Notes: a model not told the origin generated them from the sequence alone. Counted from the first letter of the stretch, positions 31,931-45,026 are shown. The stretch is DNA of 64,000 nt from Sacculina carcini (GCA_916048095.2 OU696581.1:4035445-4099444), one strand, 5' to 3'. Numbers and translations are program-made.

Positions 31931-32831
31931 AGAGACGTAGATGTACAAAGGGTGTTTGAAAACAAATAACTACATCAAAGAAACCATCATCCATAAAACC
32001 AGTTCTAAAAATAGGTTACTAATAAAAAACAGTTACTTTGGTTCAACTTTCCTTGATCTGCCGCCAATTTTTTTGCATTCTCTACATCTACGAAAACAGT
32101 TTTTCAAAAAAATATATTTTGAAAAAAACCATGGTATAAAAGAACAGTTTAAATCAAGTGGTTCAACCAGCCGCTTATACGTACCAGCAGGCTACTTGCT
32201 ATACAAAAGGTATTTGAACGTACATCAATCAAATCTATCTTACATAGATACTGTTTTAGAAATCATTGTTTCATTAAAAAGCGTTAGTTTAAATGAACGT
32301 TTGTCAAAAAAACACTTGACCAACCAATTCGCTTGTCTTGTTCTGCTGCCAACATTTTCTGGACCTGTACATTAATAAAACAAATTTAAAACCAGTTTAA
32401 AAAACACCATTGCATTTTTTCATAAAAAACACGGTTTCTTTTATAAAAAACATGATTATTCAATGAATTTGTTTTGTTATGCTGACAAATTATTTCAAAT
32501 ATCCACATAATTAAAACCATCTTCAAAAACATGGGTTTTCTCAATGAAAAAAGCCTAAACCACCGGACCCGGATGCACTTTCAAACAGTCTCCTGAGGTA
32601 TTTATTGATAAATATTCTTGTTTTTTATATTATTATCAAATTATCTTTGAAATAAGACACGTAAAGATGTACAAAACATCAATTGAACTCATTTCTATGT
32701 ACTAAAATCTAAAATCCGATGACAATTGGGGCTAATTCTAAAAAAAACAAAAAAAAAACCTAGAAAAAACATGTTTTTTTTGCAAAAAAAACGTAACCAA
32801 AAAAACGTTTTTTTGCATCACTATGCAGAAC

Positions 32832-33304
32832 TGAACCAACACGTATTGGTTACTGGAAGACGAGTGAAACTAAAAACTTAGCTAAACTGCTACACGATGT
32901 GACCAGAACGCATACACCACGCACACACTTACACAAGCGCACCAAGTGACCTGCGAGCACTCAGGTCACAGACCCAGTCACACACAAGCATACACGCATA
33001 CACGCCCACATGAAACAAACACACTCATACGCTCACGCGCATGCACACAGCTAGCAATCACGCATATACGGTCATACGTGAATAAACACAAACACACAGT
33101 GCTGATACACATATTGCACGCGTAATATAATGAGACAATACAAATGTATTCCAGCGTGTGGTGCGGTTAAATATCAATCGCATGATATAATTTTATGTTA
33201 TTATGCAATTTTTTATACTTCACTGTTTTTATTCTGCCTTTCACCTTTGACTGTGTTTGACTTTGCGTAACTTTCAAAAGGCGATCTTGCATGCCACTCA
33301 TTAC
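32832..33304. other. CA-rich non-coding spacer
   Basis: Contains scattered CACA/CACG repeats. No gene or element end was recognised. Confidence 0.5.
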
Positions 33305-34798
33305 TGTGTGGCGCACTACGTGCAACGACGTCTCGCACCAACTTCGCGGGACCCGCCAGGAGCATTGTCCTCTGAGTCATTGGATCAACATGTGTGTGTC
33401 ATTGCAATTGTATGCATGTAGGTGTCAGTATCATATGTCGTAATAAACAGTCGGTCCAGAGACACTGCAGAGGTCCGTGTAGACAGGTCACTGCAGAGGT
33501 CCGTGTGTTTGTGACGTTCCGTGCCGAGCCAACTGCCACATTGGTGCCCCGAGTGAGGATGGTATGATGCTGTGTTATATCATTGCGACACCTAATCTGC
33601 GCGCCTTTGCAGCTGTATGTGCCTCGCCATGAAGGCGGCGTACCATAAACTACTGGCAATAGTAACCAGCATCACACCATCCGAGACAGACTCTGTCCGG
33701 CACTGCATCTAATCGCTCATCTACCACCTCCGGACGTAAAACCACCGAATGGCAAACGTCTGCGCAACAAGGAGACGACTCAATGAATATTGCCTCGAAT
33801 CCTTGTTGGCTGCAGCTTCTGCACAGCTGATTCCACATCCTACCGAAAATCTACTCCGAAATCTACTTACATCTACTACGAAGTTCTACCGAAAATCTAC
33901 CTTCGAAGTTCAATAATCTACGAAATTCCGTAAAAACCTACCCCCAAGTTTTCCTCCGGACTGCGCAGGACGAGGTCGACTTCTGTGATTTCAACGAACA
34001 CAATAAAAAAGAGAAACGTCTATTCTGCAGTAAAGAGAAATAAAGAAATTTCAAACGATAAAAGCACTCGCAATTAACACTCGCACAACTTAGCCGCAAA
34101 GCTCACACTTCCACGTCCAATCATCACTCCACACTGCTTCAAAATAGCCGCACACGCTGACAGATGAAACCTTGCATCATCGAGCGGTTTGATTACCAAG
34201 GACCCTTGCAAACTCGCACACGCTCACTACCACACGCTCACTACCACACGCACCCTGTCACAACACATTCATACATATACACCGGCTCGCGTGCAAGCAA
34301 GCATTTACATACACCTCGCTGCAAAGCGTGACATACATACAGACATACAACAAATAACGCAGCGCATCCGATACGGAGATAACCAAAACTGAACACACAA
34401 TGCAACAACTTCATTTTCTTAAAACTATTTGGCCTCGTGCTGCCGTGCAGTATGGCGCGCCGGTGTACCGTACCGGCAAAATATCACTGAATCATCAAGA
34501 CCGCTGCGCTTCTCGTGGGGAAGCTCTGTGGTGCGCCACGTGCAGCGACGTCTCGCACCACTTCGCGGGGCCCGCCAGGAGCAGTGTCCTCTGAGATTGA
34601 ATCAACATGTGTTTGAGTAATCGCAATGTATGCAATTGCAATCGTATTAAATTGCAATGACTGACATGCTGCAATGAAATTGCAAATGCTGATAATTGCA
34701 ATCGCAATTGCCAGCATCAAATGTCGCAATAAACAGTCGGTCCGGAGAACTCGTCTCGGAGAACTGTTTGCGGCTCCGTGGCGAGCCAACCGCCACAA
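33305..34798 (+). mobile_element. Small gene-less LTR element (TRIM/LARD-like)
   Basis: Two related segments, 33305-33535 and about 34525-34798, share GCGACGTCTCGCACCA, CCCGCCAGGAGCA, AATAAACAGTCGGTCC and an end in GAGCCAAC(T/C)GCCACA. The first is followed directly by TTGGTGCCCCGAGTGAGGAT, a typical gypsy primer-binding-site context. The roughly 990-bp interior has no coding potential and holds a run of imperfect repeats around ATCTAC (33840-33935). The target duplication is not clear. The second LTR has an AT-rich insert of CAATTG-type repeats. Confidence 0.7.
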
Positions 34799-35480
34799 CT
34801 GAGATGTGAACACCCGCACAGAGGTGGCTTTGGCTTGCAATAAATTCACTTGTCGTTGAACTCTTTTAAGCCCACAGTTGTTCTGTGTGTCTAGCAGTCA
34901 TATTTGGTCACAGCTGACCTGTGCGTGTTGCGCGACTAGGCGTCATGACCCGCCCACTTGACCTGACAGCTGCGTAGTGAGTGACGAAGGTCAGTCTCGG
35001 TCCAGGCGTCGTGCGTGTATACACATATACATCGTTCTGTCGTTCACTTCAACGTGCCAAACATCAACAATCCACACACCCGGATATATCTTGCATACAA
35101 AGCTCCAATAACATTCGCCACATAGACATAAGTGACTGATTCCGTGCTACAATCGCGTATTCATGTTAAGTGCCAGCTATCACATGACGCCTTTGGTGTG
35201 GATGTAATGACAGTGGATCAAATGCGTCAAATCCTCTTGTATCCATGTTAAATCGTTGCTGAAATGAAGGACATGAACCTTTAAAACAAACGCCGTTCAC
35301 GATAAATACGTAAAAAATTAGACGAGAGGCGCCAGAATATCGCGTTGTCTCGCCGAACCGACTCATCGTATTCGGTTAGCCTTGCCACTCATACAAATAC
35401 ACTCTGTAAATATTTTACACACGCCAGTGTCTCTTTAAGTGCATGTATGTTTGTGCGCACGCGCAACAAGTCACATCGTG
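34799..35480. other. Intergenic region downstream of ORAI
   Basis: No coding sequence, RNA gene or repeat was recognised. It contains the 3' untranslated region of ORAI at its right side (minus strand). Confidence 0.5.
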
Positions 35481-37148
<1,668 letters not shown>

Positions 37149-37505
37149 CACGGGCACAATGTGACGGGCAGCGCGGCGGCGTTGAAACTAACGCTACCTT
37201 TTTGACTGATGGAACACAATTGAGAAGCGCTTGACCGTGTGATTGTGTAGTCAGATAAAGCGAGTGAATAACGTCAAACACGAACGAGACGCGGATAGTG
37301 TGAATGAGACTCGATATGACTGGCAGTTTACCAGAAATGATATTTTTACGATACAATGTATTTTTGGCAACGTTTGTTGTAACGAAATTAATGTACAATT
37401 GTAATTATGAGTTGATGTTTGGCGTATAATTTCTTTGTCGTTTCGTTAGTGTTTTAAATACAAGCTTTTACAAGCTAACCGGCCAGTGCAGTAGATTTTC
37501 ATATA

Positions 37506-38282
37506 ATGGCGATGTCAGGAGAACCTGGAGTAGCAGAGAGTCGTGCGGTGGCGACTCCGGAAAGAAGTTTCGACGTGCGTATAGTGCCGGAGTTTGATGG
37601 TACCGGAGAAGTTGTGGAATGGTGGACGAGGGCACAGATGCTATGCGAACTGAAAGAGGTTAATTTGATGTCGGTGGTGCCCGCGCGTTTAGTGGGCGGT
37701 GCATTTCGTGTGTGGTCTCTGCAATCTGCAGTCGATCGTCGTGATGCTAAGTGCACCCGAACAGCCTTGTATCAAGCGTTCGGAGTGGACAAGTACTTGA
37801 CATTTGAGAGGTTCCGCAGTCGCCGACTTCAACCAGACGAGTCCCCTGACGTGTTTCTGGCTGACCTCAAAGTGATGGCTGAGTCATTCGGAGGTGCACA
37901 TGAGGAGTTGCTGGAGTGTGCTTTTGTGACGGGCCTGCCGAGGGACATCTCCACAGCTATCCAGACTGGTGCTGCTGCAGACAAGCTGACACTGCAAGAC
38001 GTGCTGGTGAGAGCGCGTATGGCGCTGCAGAGGAAACAAGGAAGATATGGTCAGAGTCCAATGCCTCCGAAAGAAGATTGTTGTCTTGGAGGGAGGAGAG
38101 AAGAATATGGATTGACTAAGCAGAGATGCTACAACTGCAATGAGCTAGGGCACTTCGGTAGACAATGTCCTAAAAGATTGATGAAATGCTTTAACTGCAA
38201 CAAAGTCGGCCATATTGCGAGAAATTGTTCAAAAAACGCAACAGGAGAGAGTTCATCAGTGCCGGTGCTCTCTCCGCAGTAG
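37506..38282 (+). CDS. gypsy gag protein with two CCHC zinc knuckles
   Basis: A complete 258-residue ORF. The capsid-like part has VRIVPEFDGTGEVVEWWTRA, GGAFRVW, YLTFERFRSRRLQPDESPDV and FVTGLPRDIS. Two canonical CCHC knuckles follow: CYNCNELGHFGRQC and CFNCNKVGHIARNC. The end overlaps pol over the frameshift site. It packages the RNA and forms the particle. The related element near 52 kb has only one knuckle. Confidence 0.9.
   Translation: MAMSGEPGVAESRAVATPERSFDVRIVPEFDGTGEVVEWWTRAQMLCELKEVNLMSVVPARLVGGAFRVWSLQSAVDRRDAKCTRTALYQAFGVDKYLTFERFRSRRLQPDESPDVFLADLKVMAESFGGAHEELLECAFVTGLPRDISTAIQTGAAADKLTLQDVLVRARMALQRKQGRYGQSPMPPKEDCCLGGRREEYGLTKQRCYNCNELGHFGRQCPKRLMKCFNCNKVGHIARNCSKNATGESSSVPVLSPQ
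38231..38237 (+). promoter_or_regulatory. A_AAA_AAC slippery heptamer for -1 frameshifting
   Basis: In the gag frame the codons read TCA AAA AAC, so the heptamer is in the correct phase for simultaneous slippage. A one-base backward shift enters exactly the pol frame (next codon CGC at 38237). It lies 45 nt before the gag stop. Confidence 0.8.
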
Positions 38283-40927
38283 CTGAAGAGGTGCTTCCGA
38301 CAGTGACAGTTATTGTGAATGGTATGCTGTGTAAAGCTCTGGTAGACACCGGTTGTTCTTGTTGTATTGTGTCGAGTGTGGTGTGCGATCGTTGGACCAG
38401 ACAAAAAACTAAAGTGGACACGCTGGGAGGAGAATCTTTCACCTGCGATGGTGTAGCAAACTGCACGGTAAGAGTTAACGAATGTTCTGTCACGTTGAAT
38501 ATGTTAGTGGTACTTGGTAAACCATTAGACTTTGACATTATTCTGGGCATGAATACCATCCGAGAGTTAGGAGGTGTATACGTTGGTGAGAAGAGAGTAG
38601 TTTTGGGAGAGTCTGTTGGCATGCGACTGCACTGTGCTGTAGGGCAGCAGATCAAAGAGGAAAGACCAGGGCACGTCGTGGCTTTTGACCCCGAGCGAAG
38701 AGTGTGGAAGTGCCGATGGAGCTGGATAGATGGTGTTGAGCCTCAAGTACTGCCAAATCGTGTGGCACAATACAATGTGCCCCGTGAAGCTCGAGCGGCA
38801 TTTGATGCAGAACTTGAATCGTGGATCCGGGAAAAATGGCTGATTCCGTACGATGACAACGTGTACGGTCCTGCTCGTTGCTTGCTGCCATTGATGGCAG
38901 TGCAGCAGGAGAACAAGAAGAAAGTTCGTCCTGTGCTGGATTTCCGGCACTTGAATGCGTATATTGACTCGTTCACTGCTGATGCGGATGTTTGCCAGGA
39001 TAAATTACGGACCTGGAGGAGAAAAGGTGAGAATCTTCACATCATGGATTTGACCAAAGCCTACCTGCAGATAGTTGTCGATGAGTCGTTGTGGCCATTT
39101 CAGACAGTGCGTTACAAAGGTAAACTGTACTGTCTGACACGTCTTGGCTTCGGTCTGAACTCGGCACCAGCTATCATGCAGACCGTGGTGAGCAAAGTGT
39201 TGTCGCTGAATGACAAGATTTATCGTGGCACGTCGGCGTACGTGGATGACGTCATAGTTGATGGAGATATAATCTCGCCACAGATAGTGAAGGAACATTT
39301 GGAGACGTACGGATTGAAGAGCAAGGATGTACAACAAGTGTCCAGCGGTGCCAGAGTGTTGGGATTGAGGGTGTTCAGGTCACGTGATGGTACGATGATG
39401 TGGAAAAGAGACAATGAATTACCGGAGTGTCCAGGAAAGCTTACGCGGCGCAGTGTATTTGCATTGAGCGGTAAACTCGTGTCCCATTATCCCGTGGCGA
39501 GCTGGCTTAGGGTATCGGCATCCTATTTGAAACGGATGGTTACAGAAAACACTGATAGATGGGATGATGAAGTTTTGGACCCCAGTATTCGAAAATGTGT
39601 TGATGAGCTGTTGGATCTAGTGAAGAGAGATGATCCAGTGAAGGGTGTTTGGCCAATCCAAGGAAACGCTGCAAAGGTGTGGGTAGATGCGAGTGATATT
39701 GCTATTGGTGTCGTTGTACAAGTGAACGGTCGGACACTGGAGGATGGCTGTTGGCTAAGGAAAGAAGCACATCATATCAACATAGGAGAACTGGTCGCGG
39801 TGATAAAAGGTCTCGGAATGGCTGTGAAATTAGAGTTTAAAGAAATTGAATTGTTCACAGATTCGGCGAGTGTTTATGCATGGCTCATGGAGGTGATTAC
39901 AAGAAAAAGAAAGATCAAGACGGCTGCTACCTGTGAATTGTTAATTAGACGAAGGCTCGATATTGTCAGCAGTTTGATTGAAGAATATGGACTTAAACTG
40001 GAAGCCATAAAAGTTAATTCTGCTAGCAATAAGGCGGATATATTGACACGTGTACCAGCGTCATGGCTAAAAACACATCGTCCTCAGTGTGCGGTGGCTA
40101 TAGTGCCAGACGATGTAAGGAAAATACACCACGACGCAGGACATCCAGGAGTCCATCGGACTAAATTTTTTTGTCGGCGCAAGGGAATTCGGGTTACAAG
40201 GCGACAGGTGGCCGAAGCAATAAGAAAATGTGATGTGTGTAACTCAATTTGTCCTCCTCCTTTGAAATGGAAAGGTGGCAAGTTGAGCGTGAGTACAGCA
40301 TGGAACAGACTGGCAGCAGACTTTACTCATGTTAAGAACGAATTATACATTAGTGTTATCGATTGTGGACCTTAACGTTTTACAATCTGGAGGAGAGTGT
40401 CATCTAGGAGTAGTGTTCAGGCAGCAAATGTAATGTACGACGTGTTCAGCGAGCGAGGACCACCGCATCAGTTGCTGCTTGATAATGACACAGCGTTTCG
40501 CGGGGCACCTTTCATGAATGCTATGAAGTTCTGGAACGTAGAGGTTCGATTCAGATGTGCCTATAGACCTGAGAGTAACGGCATTATAGAGAGGTGCCAC
40601 CGAACAGTGAAAACTATAGCCGCGAGGAAACAGTGTTCGGTGCGAGAAGCAGTTATGTTGAATAACATGTCGCCGGTGGGGAGTGACGGCGCCGATTAAA
40701 GACCGGTGGATATGGTTTACCGTTACCAAGTGAGAATGCGGGATGAGTCGACATCGGTGAGGCGAGAGCTAAGAACAGTTGATTGTCCGTTTGATATTGG
40801 TGATCGTATTTGGGTTCGACGACCTGGTGATAGGTGTGACGTGGTGAGTGGAAAAGGTATGGTGACAGGAATAGTTTCCAATGAAGTTATTGAGGTGGAC
40901 GGAATTAATCGGCATGTGAGAGATTAG
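38231..40927 (+). pseudogene. gypsy pol (PR-RT-RNase H-IN) with two in-frame stops
   Basis: The frame is open from before the slippery site to 40375. Protease: ALVDTGCSCCIVSS and IILGMNTIREL. RT: RPVLDFRHLNAYIDSF, LHIMDLTKAYLQIVV, LTRLGFGLNSAPAIMQ and catalytic AYVDDVIVDG. RNase H: VWVDASDIAIGVVV, INIGELVAVIKGL and FTDSASVYAWL. Integrase zinc region: IHHDAGHPGV and CDVCNS. TAA stops at about 40373 and 40697 interrupt the integrase, but the same frame continues with LDNDTAFRGAPF, YRPESNGIIERCHRTVK and a C-terminal DIGDRIWVRRPGDR domain to 40927. It is probably not active now. Confidence 0.9.
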
Positions 40928-41317
40928 AGACCACGATAAGAGGACCGTGATGGCAGTGCAGTAATTCCGGCACGTGCGTCTACTAGCAGAGACAGTGATG
41001 AGTCGCCTATTGAAGTGTTCTTCTCAACTCCAGTGGAGACAACTGAAAATGACCATGAGTGTCCGAGTCCCCGCGAGAGGGTTAGGCCGAGAAGAGACGA
41101 GTCGCCCGGCGAGATTCTATGATTACGTGGCGTACGTCAACAATGAAGGAGACCCACCAGAAGATGATTTTGAAAATCAGATGTAATTGTAAGTTGATGT
41201 GTGGCGTATCGCGAACATATTTATCACGTGATGTTAATGGTTGTACATTTATTGTTGGTTTTGCATTGAGAGCGAATATTTGAATTTAACGGTATTGCGT
41301 TGATGAGATTGATTGAG

Positions 41318-41560
41318 ATAGGTACCCTGGGAACCCTGCGGTCAGGGGATAAGAATACTGCCGCCATACCCGCTGCGTGTCGTAAATAGCGACTAAATGC
41401 GGACCTTCTGCTTCTTCCCTCCCTGTACTGCCACACCAAGGGGCAGAGCGATAATCCAACAGGGTTGGCACCCTCCTTGGATTACTGCAGCTGTCTCCTG
41501 TCCTATCCCTCTACCCGAACTATGATGAGACTTGATTATGACTATGACTATGACGTACAT
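41318..41560 (+). mobile_element. Truncated SINE/LINE tail inside the LTR region
   Basis: The stretch beginning GGTACCCTGGGAACCCTGCG and running through GGGGATAAGAATACTGCC and GTGTCGTAAATAGCGACTAA ends in a (GACTAT)n-type tail. This pattern is common in dispersed short retroelements of invertebrates. It accounts for part of the extra length of the second LTR. Confidence 0.5.
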
Positions 41561-41633
41561 GATTAATTATGTGTATGTTTGGGTGTATAATTTCTTTGCC
41601 GTTTAATCAGTGTTTCAAATACTAGCTTTTACA

Positions 41634-42551
41634 TAAAGGACATTAAATTGACCTAATTTATAAAAACGCTTAAAAAGCGCAAAAACGTTTCTATGTTTTA
41701 TAGATCTTGGGTTAGGTTTACTGTTCTAATGTAATGTGCTTCATTTGCAGGAGTCGAGGGACTGGAATAAATTCTTTAAATCAAATGTTCTCAATCTAAT
41801 GTTCGTGAATCCTTACCCATTTAGCGTCAACCGTAAAAATTGACCCACGATTGGGTCTGGCTTTTTCAGCCGCTTTTGATCAGGGGAATAAGCCAAACTT
41901 ACTTACAATTGTTGCGCATCTATTACATACCATCAGCGGAGTCCTCTGTGAATAATAGCATGAGATAAAATTGTTTTGAGTGTATTTTGAAAAAGCTCAC
42001 AATTTGACATGTTTTTCATGAGAAGATAACTATCTATGTTCAAATTTTTTTAATTTTTAGTTCCTGGTGTACTTGGCTTAACCAAGCTATATGTGTATCA
42101 ATTATCGTTTTTCGTTGTTTTTACTGCTCAACCCGGTGAAACGTGGACTCTTTGTAAGATTCGGTGAGTTTTTCTCAAATCCCATGTACGTTATTGTTAG
42201 AGGTATTCATGATAGTGATTGGTTAAATACGATTTTCATGTAATTACGATTAATAGGCATGAATGAATAAGCTTGATTGAATCGTTTGCTCTGCATTCTT
42301 TGACATGAATTTTTGTTTTTTGCTTTATTTGTCTTCCTTGCTTCGTCAATTATTCCCTGCTCTGGCGACTTTAAAAAATTCTTATTATTGATTCAGGTAT
42401 GCTTTTGTATATAATTTCATCTATTTTTTCTGGTTACTATTTGATTTTGTATTTCATTCGTATTTTCCTGCGTGTCTTGTGCTAACATACTGCAGGCCGC
42501 GTCTGTTCGTCAATTCAATACACTTGCAGATCGCTGATCCGTGTTTTTGTC
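41634..42551. other. Upstream region of Kintoun
   Basis: AT-rich non-coding sequence. It presumably contains the promoter and 5' untranslated region of the Kintoun gene. No TATA box, repeat or other gene could be assigned. Confidence 0.45.
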
Positions 42552-45026
42552 ATGGCGAATGTTCGCAATCTCTGTTCCCCCACCGATGCATCGTCCGAAC
42601 GAGATCGAGTCAACATCACCACCGAAGAGTGGCAGAAATTTCAGGAGGCTATGAAGAATGAAGAGTTTCGTAAATACCTGGTTGAGTACGCCGAAGAACT
42701 CTCAGATCCTGCCAAGCGTCAGGTGTATGAGCAAGAGCTCTCGCTACTGGAGCGTGAACGGGGCTTTGACATTATCTGGCTACATCCGGACGACGGCTAC
42801 GTTCTAAAACTGTTCGACGCTTCTGGTGCCAAGTGCTTCATCAACATCTGCAGCAACAGTCACGTGGCCGATGCGTCCAGTGAGCCGGCAGTGGGCGAGG
42901 ATGGCGGTCGTGGCACAAGGTGGTCGTTTCCCTACTGCCTGTCGCCGCAGGTAGTGCGCGACTGCGACAAACGCGGCGCGATGTGCTCCGTGTGCGACGT
43001 GGTGTTCCACCCGCACACGTTACGACTGGCCACCGCAGACGCACGCATCAAGCGCCTGTTGGAGGACACGGCCGTGTCAGCTTTGTGCGACAACCTGGGC
43101 GTGCAGTTGGAGCGACAACAGCGTCGCCGGTATCCGAACATCAAGTACAAGGGCAGACGACGTGCATGCGTTCTGAGAAAGCGCCGATCGGACGCTCTTA
43201 CTGTCGACAGATGCGTTGATCAGGACGTAGCCGTTGCATCGAAAACGACGGCAATGCGCGTCGACAACGACGGCGTTGTGGCCGGGGTTTGCACAATGAT
43301 GCGTGATAAGCTGTGTGTGGATGTGGACTCGGCAGCGCGTTCGCTGGACACCATTTCCCAGCCGGTCTATTCGATCAAATATCGTGAACACGCACAACTG
43401 TCAGATACGGCGGCTGTAGTACCGTGTCAAGCGCCGTCTCCGTCATCCTCTGCCGCTAGACGTGAGATAATAGTGCGCGTGCAGCTACCGGCGGCGCAAT
43501 CTGCTGCGCAGCTAGAGTTGGAAGTAAACGAGCGGCAGCTGCAGCTGTCGGGTGCCGGCTATCACCTGCGGTTGCGGCTGGCGCAGCCAGTGGATGAAAC
43601 CGGTGGCGGCGCGACGTTTGACTCAACGGCGCGTGTGATGACCATTGTATTGCCGTTGCTAAACACGGCTGTGATGACAGTTACAGAGCCGACGAACGGT
43701 GCGTCTCATGACGTTGTTGACAAGTGTTGTGGTGCCGTGACCCGGAGAGATAGTGGGGTGGCCAGCGATGAGGAAGTACACGATGTGGAGGAGGGTTGTG
43801 GTCAGCAGAATGGTGATACTCTGAGTGACCAAGATACAGCGGCACACCAGCTAGCCGATGTAGACTTCACCGGTTCACATTGCCAATCCCGTGTGGCTGA
43901 TCGTGAGAAACATCGCAGTGAAACATGCCACGCCAATGCACCGGTAGACTGCAATATGGTGTGTAATGACGGTCGTTCCTTCAATGCTACGGCGGCGGAG
44001 GCGTCAATAAACGATATGTCCGCGGTGGAAATGGCTTCATGTAGTCTGCCGGCGTATCGCTTGCATCAGGATTTGCTACATGTGTACATCACTTTGACGC
44101 AGCCCGGCTTGGTGGCCGACTCGCTGCATGTAGAGATGTTCAGTGACTGTGGTGTGCTCATGAAAATCGTGGGTATGTGCAGTCGCGTGTTCTACCAGCT
44201 TTTGGCCGTGTTTGACACTCGCATCGGTCGTATCAACAGCGTGTGGTCGCCGTGTGGCCACGTTGTTGTGCGTGTGCTCAAACTGACCACTGTCGACGCG
44301 ACTCATGCGTGTCGCGTGGGCATGGATGCGGCGAGTCTGGTGGCCGTGCCAGTGCCGATTCTGGGCGCCGATGAATCGGGGGGCGCCGGTGGCATCAAGA
44401 GTATTCTCAAGAAGAACAAGTACCGCACGGCAGCGACGGCGGCAGCACTGTCTTCCAGTGGTGATTCCTCGCCGGACGAGACGTACCCGGCAAATGATGA
44501 TCACACTCGATGGCTTCTGTCCGGCACAGATGACTGTGATCAGCAGCACGATGCTGATGCCGACGACGGCGAGGAGGATGAAACAGCGGCCGGCGACAGT
44601 GCGGGCGCCAAGAAGATGGTGCGTTTTTGCAGTCACGTGCTGGAGAAGCGCTACCGCTCCGACTCGAGCATCATGCAGGACGTCAAGCGGCAATCGCGTC
44701 GGCGTGCCAAGAAGCGGCGTCAACGGCAGCGCTGTCACAGTGACGGCGAGCCGGCCTCAGAGACGGACGAAAATGCGACTATGTCCGGTGAATTGCCGGA
44801 ATGCGTAAAGTCAAAGGCGGCGGTGCCGTTGAATCGTCGTTGTAATGAAACGGCGGTCGTGGCAAGCAGCAGCGACATGTCGGACGGTGACTCGAGCAGC
44901 GGTTGTGCAGCGGCAGGCTCCTCCGCGCAGCCAACCACCAAGAAACGGCGACGTAATATGCGCAATATGCAGCGACGTCACAAAAATCAGCTGAAAAATC
45001 GGCTCATTTTTGATCTGGATGTCTAA
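42552..45026 (+). CDS. DNAAF2: Kintoun / dynein axonemal assembly factor 2
   Basis: A single-exon ORF of 824 residues (human 837), with start context GTCATGG. The N-terminal PIH1 domain is clear at about residues 55-195: YAEELSDPAKRQVYEQEL, CFINICSNSHVADASS, SFPYCLSPQVVRDCDKRG and CDVVFHPHTLRLA. Two CS/p23-like regions follow at about 303-375 (IIVRVQLPAAQSAAQLELEV) and 501-590 (YRLHQDLLHVYITLTQPGLV). Between and after them is acidic, low-complexity sequence; IKSILKKNKYR lies near 614 and KKMVRF near 686, and the end is strongly basic. The protein is a cytoplasmic co-chaperone needed to preassemble axonemal dynein arms. The next gene, METTL1, starts 435 bp downstream on the same strand. Confidence 0.93.
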   Translation: MANVRNLCSPTDASSERDRVNITTEEWQKFQEAMKNEEFRKYLVEYAEELSDPAKRQVYEQELSLLERERGFDIIWLHPDDGYVLKLFDASGAKCFINICSNSHVADASSEPAVGEDGGRGTRWSFPYCLSPQVVRDCDKRGAMCSVCDVVFHPHTLRLATADARIKRLLEDTAVSALCDNLGVQLERQQRRRYPNIKYKGRRRACVLRKRRSDALTVDRCVDQDVAVASKTTAMRVDNDGVVAGVCTMMRDKLCVDVDSAARSLDTISQPVYSIKYREHAQLSDTAAVVPCQAPSPSSSAARREIIVRVQLPAAQSAAQLELEVNERQLQLSGAGYHLRLRLAQPVDETGGGATFDSTARVMTIVLPLLNTAVMTVTEPTNGASHDVVDKCCGAVTRRDSGVASDEEVHDVEEGCGQQNGDTLSDQDTAAHQLADVDFTGSHCQSRVADREKHRSETCHANAPVDCNMVCNDGRSFNATAAEASINDMSAVEMASCSLPAYRLHQDLLHVYITLTQPGLVADSLHVEMFSDCGVLMKIVGMCSRVFYQLLAVFDTRIGRINSVWSPCGHVVVRVLKLTTVDATHACRVGMDAASLVAVPVPILGADESGGAGGIKSILKKNKYRTAATAAALSSSGDSSPDETYPANDDHTRWLLSGTDDCDQQHDADADDGEEDETAAGDSAGAKKMVRFCSHVLEKRYRSDSSIMQDVKRQSRRRAKKRRQRQRCHSDGEPASETDENATMSGELPECVKSKAAVPLNRRCNETAVVASSSDMSDGDSSSGCAAAGSSAQPTTKKRRRNMRNMQRRHKNQLKNRLIFDLDV

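Larger units (their letters stand above)
29903..32823. mobile_element. hAT-like non-autonomous DNA transposon
   Basis: The ends TAGAGATG and CATCACTA (complement TAGTGATG) match the hAT consensus TAGNGNTG, and an 8-bp target duplication TGCAGAAC flanks the element (29895-29902 and 32824-32831). Poly-A/T blocks with AACG/CGTT and (A)CC motifs lie just inside both ends. No transposase is encoded. The interior holds a hairpin module (30602) and a CA/TG-rich 1.2-kb segment (30665-31930), both also present in 49-56 kb. Confidence 0.85.
37400..41633 (+). mobile_element. gypsy-type LTR retrotransposon with double-knuckle gag
   Basis: gag (37506-38282) and pol (38231-40927) lie between related terminal sequences. 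The first, 37400-37472, starts TGTAATTATGAG and ends CTTTTACA; the second, 41182-41633, starts TGTAATTGTAAG and ends CTTTTACA. The second is about 380 bp longer because of extra sequence in the middle, including a likely SINE/LINE tail. After the first LTR comes AGCTAACCGGCCA, very like the leader of the related element at 49.7-52.6 kb (AGCTATTTCGGCCA). A matching target duplication was not found. Two in-frame stops in the integrase region make it defective. Confidence 0.8.

Noticed and set aside
42804..44738. Minus-strand ORFs opposite Kintoun
   Set aside because: They are shadows of the Kintoun coding strand; no recognisable domain.
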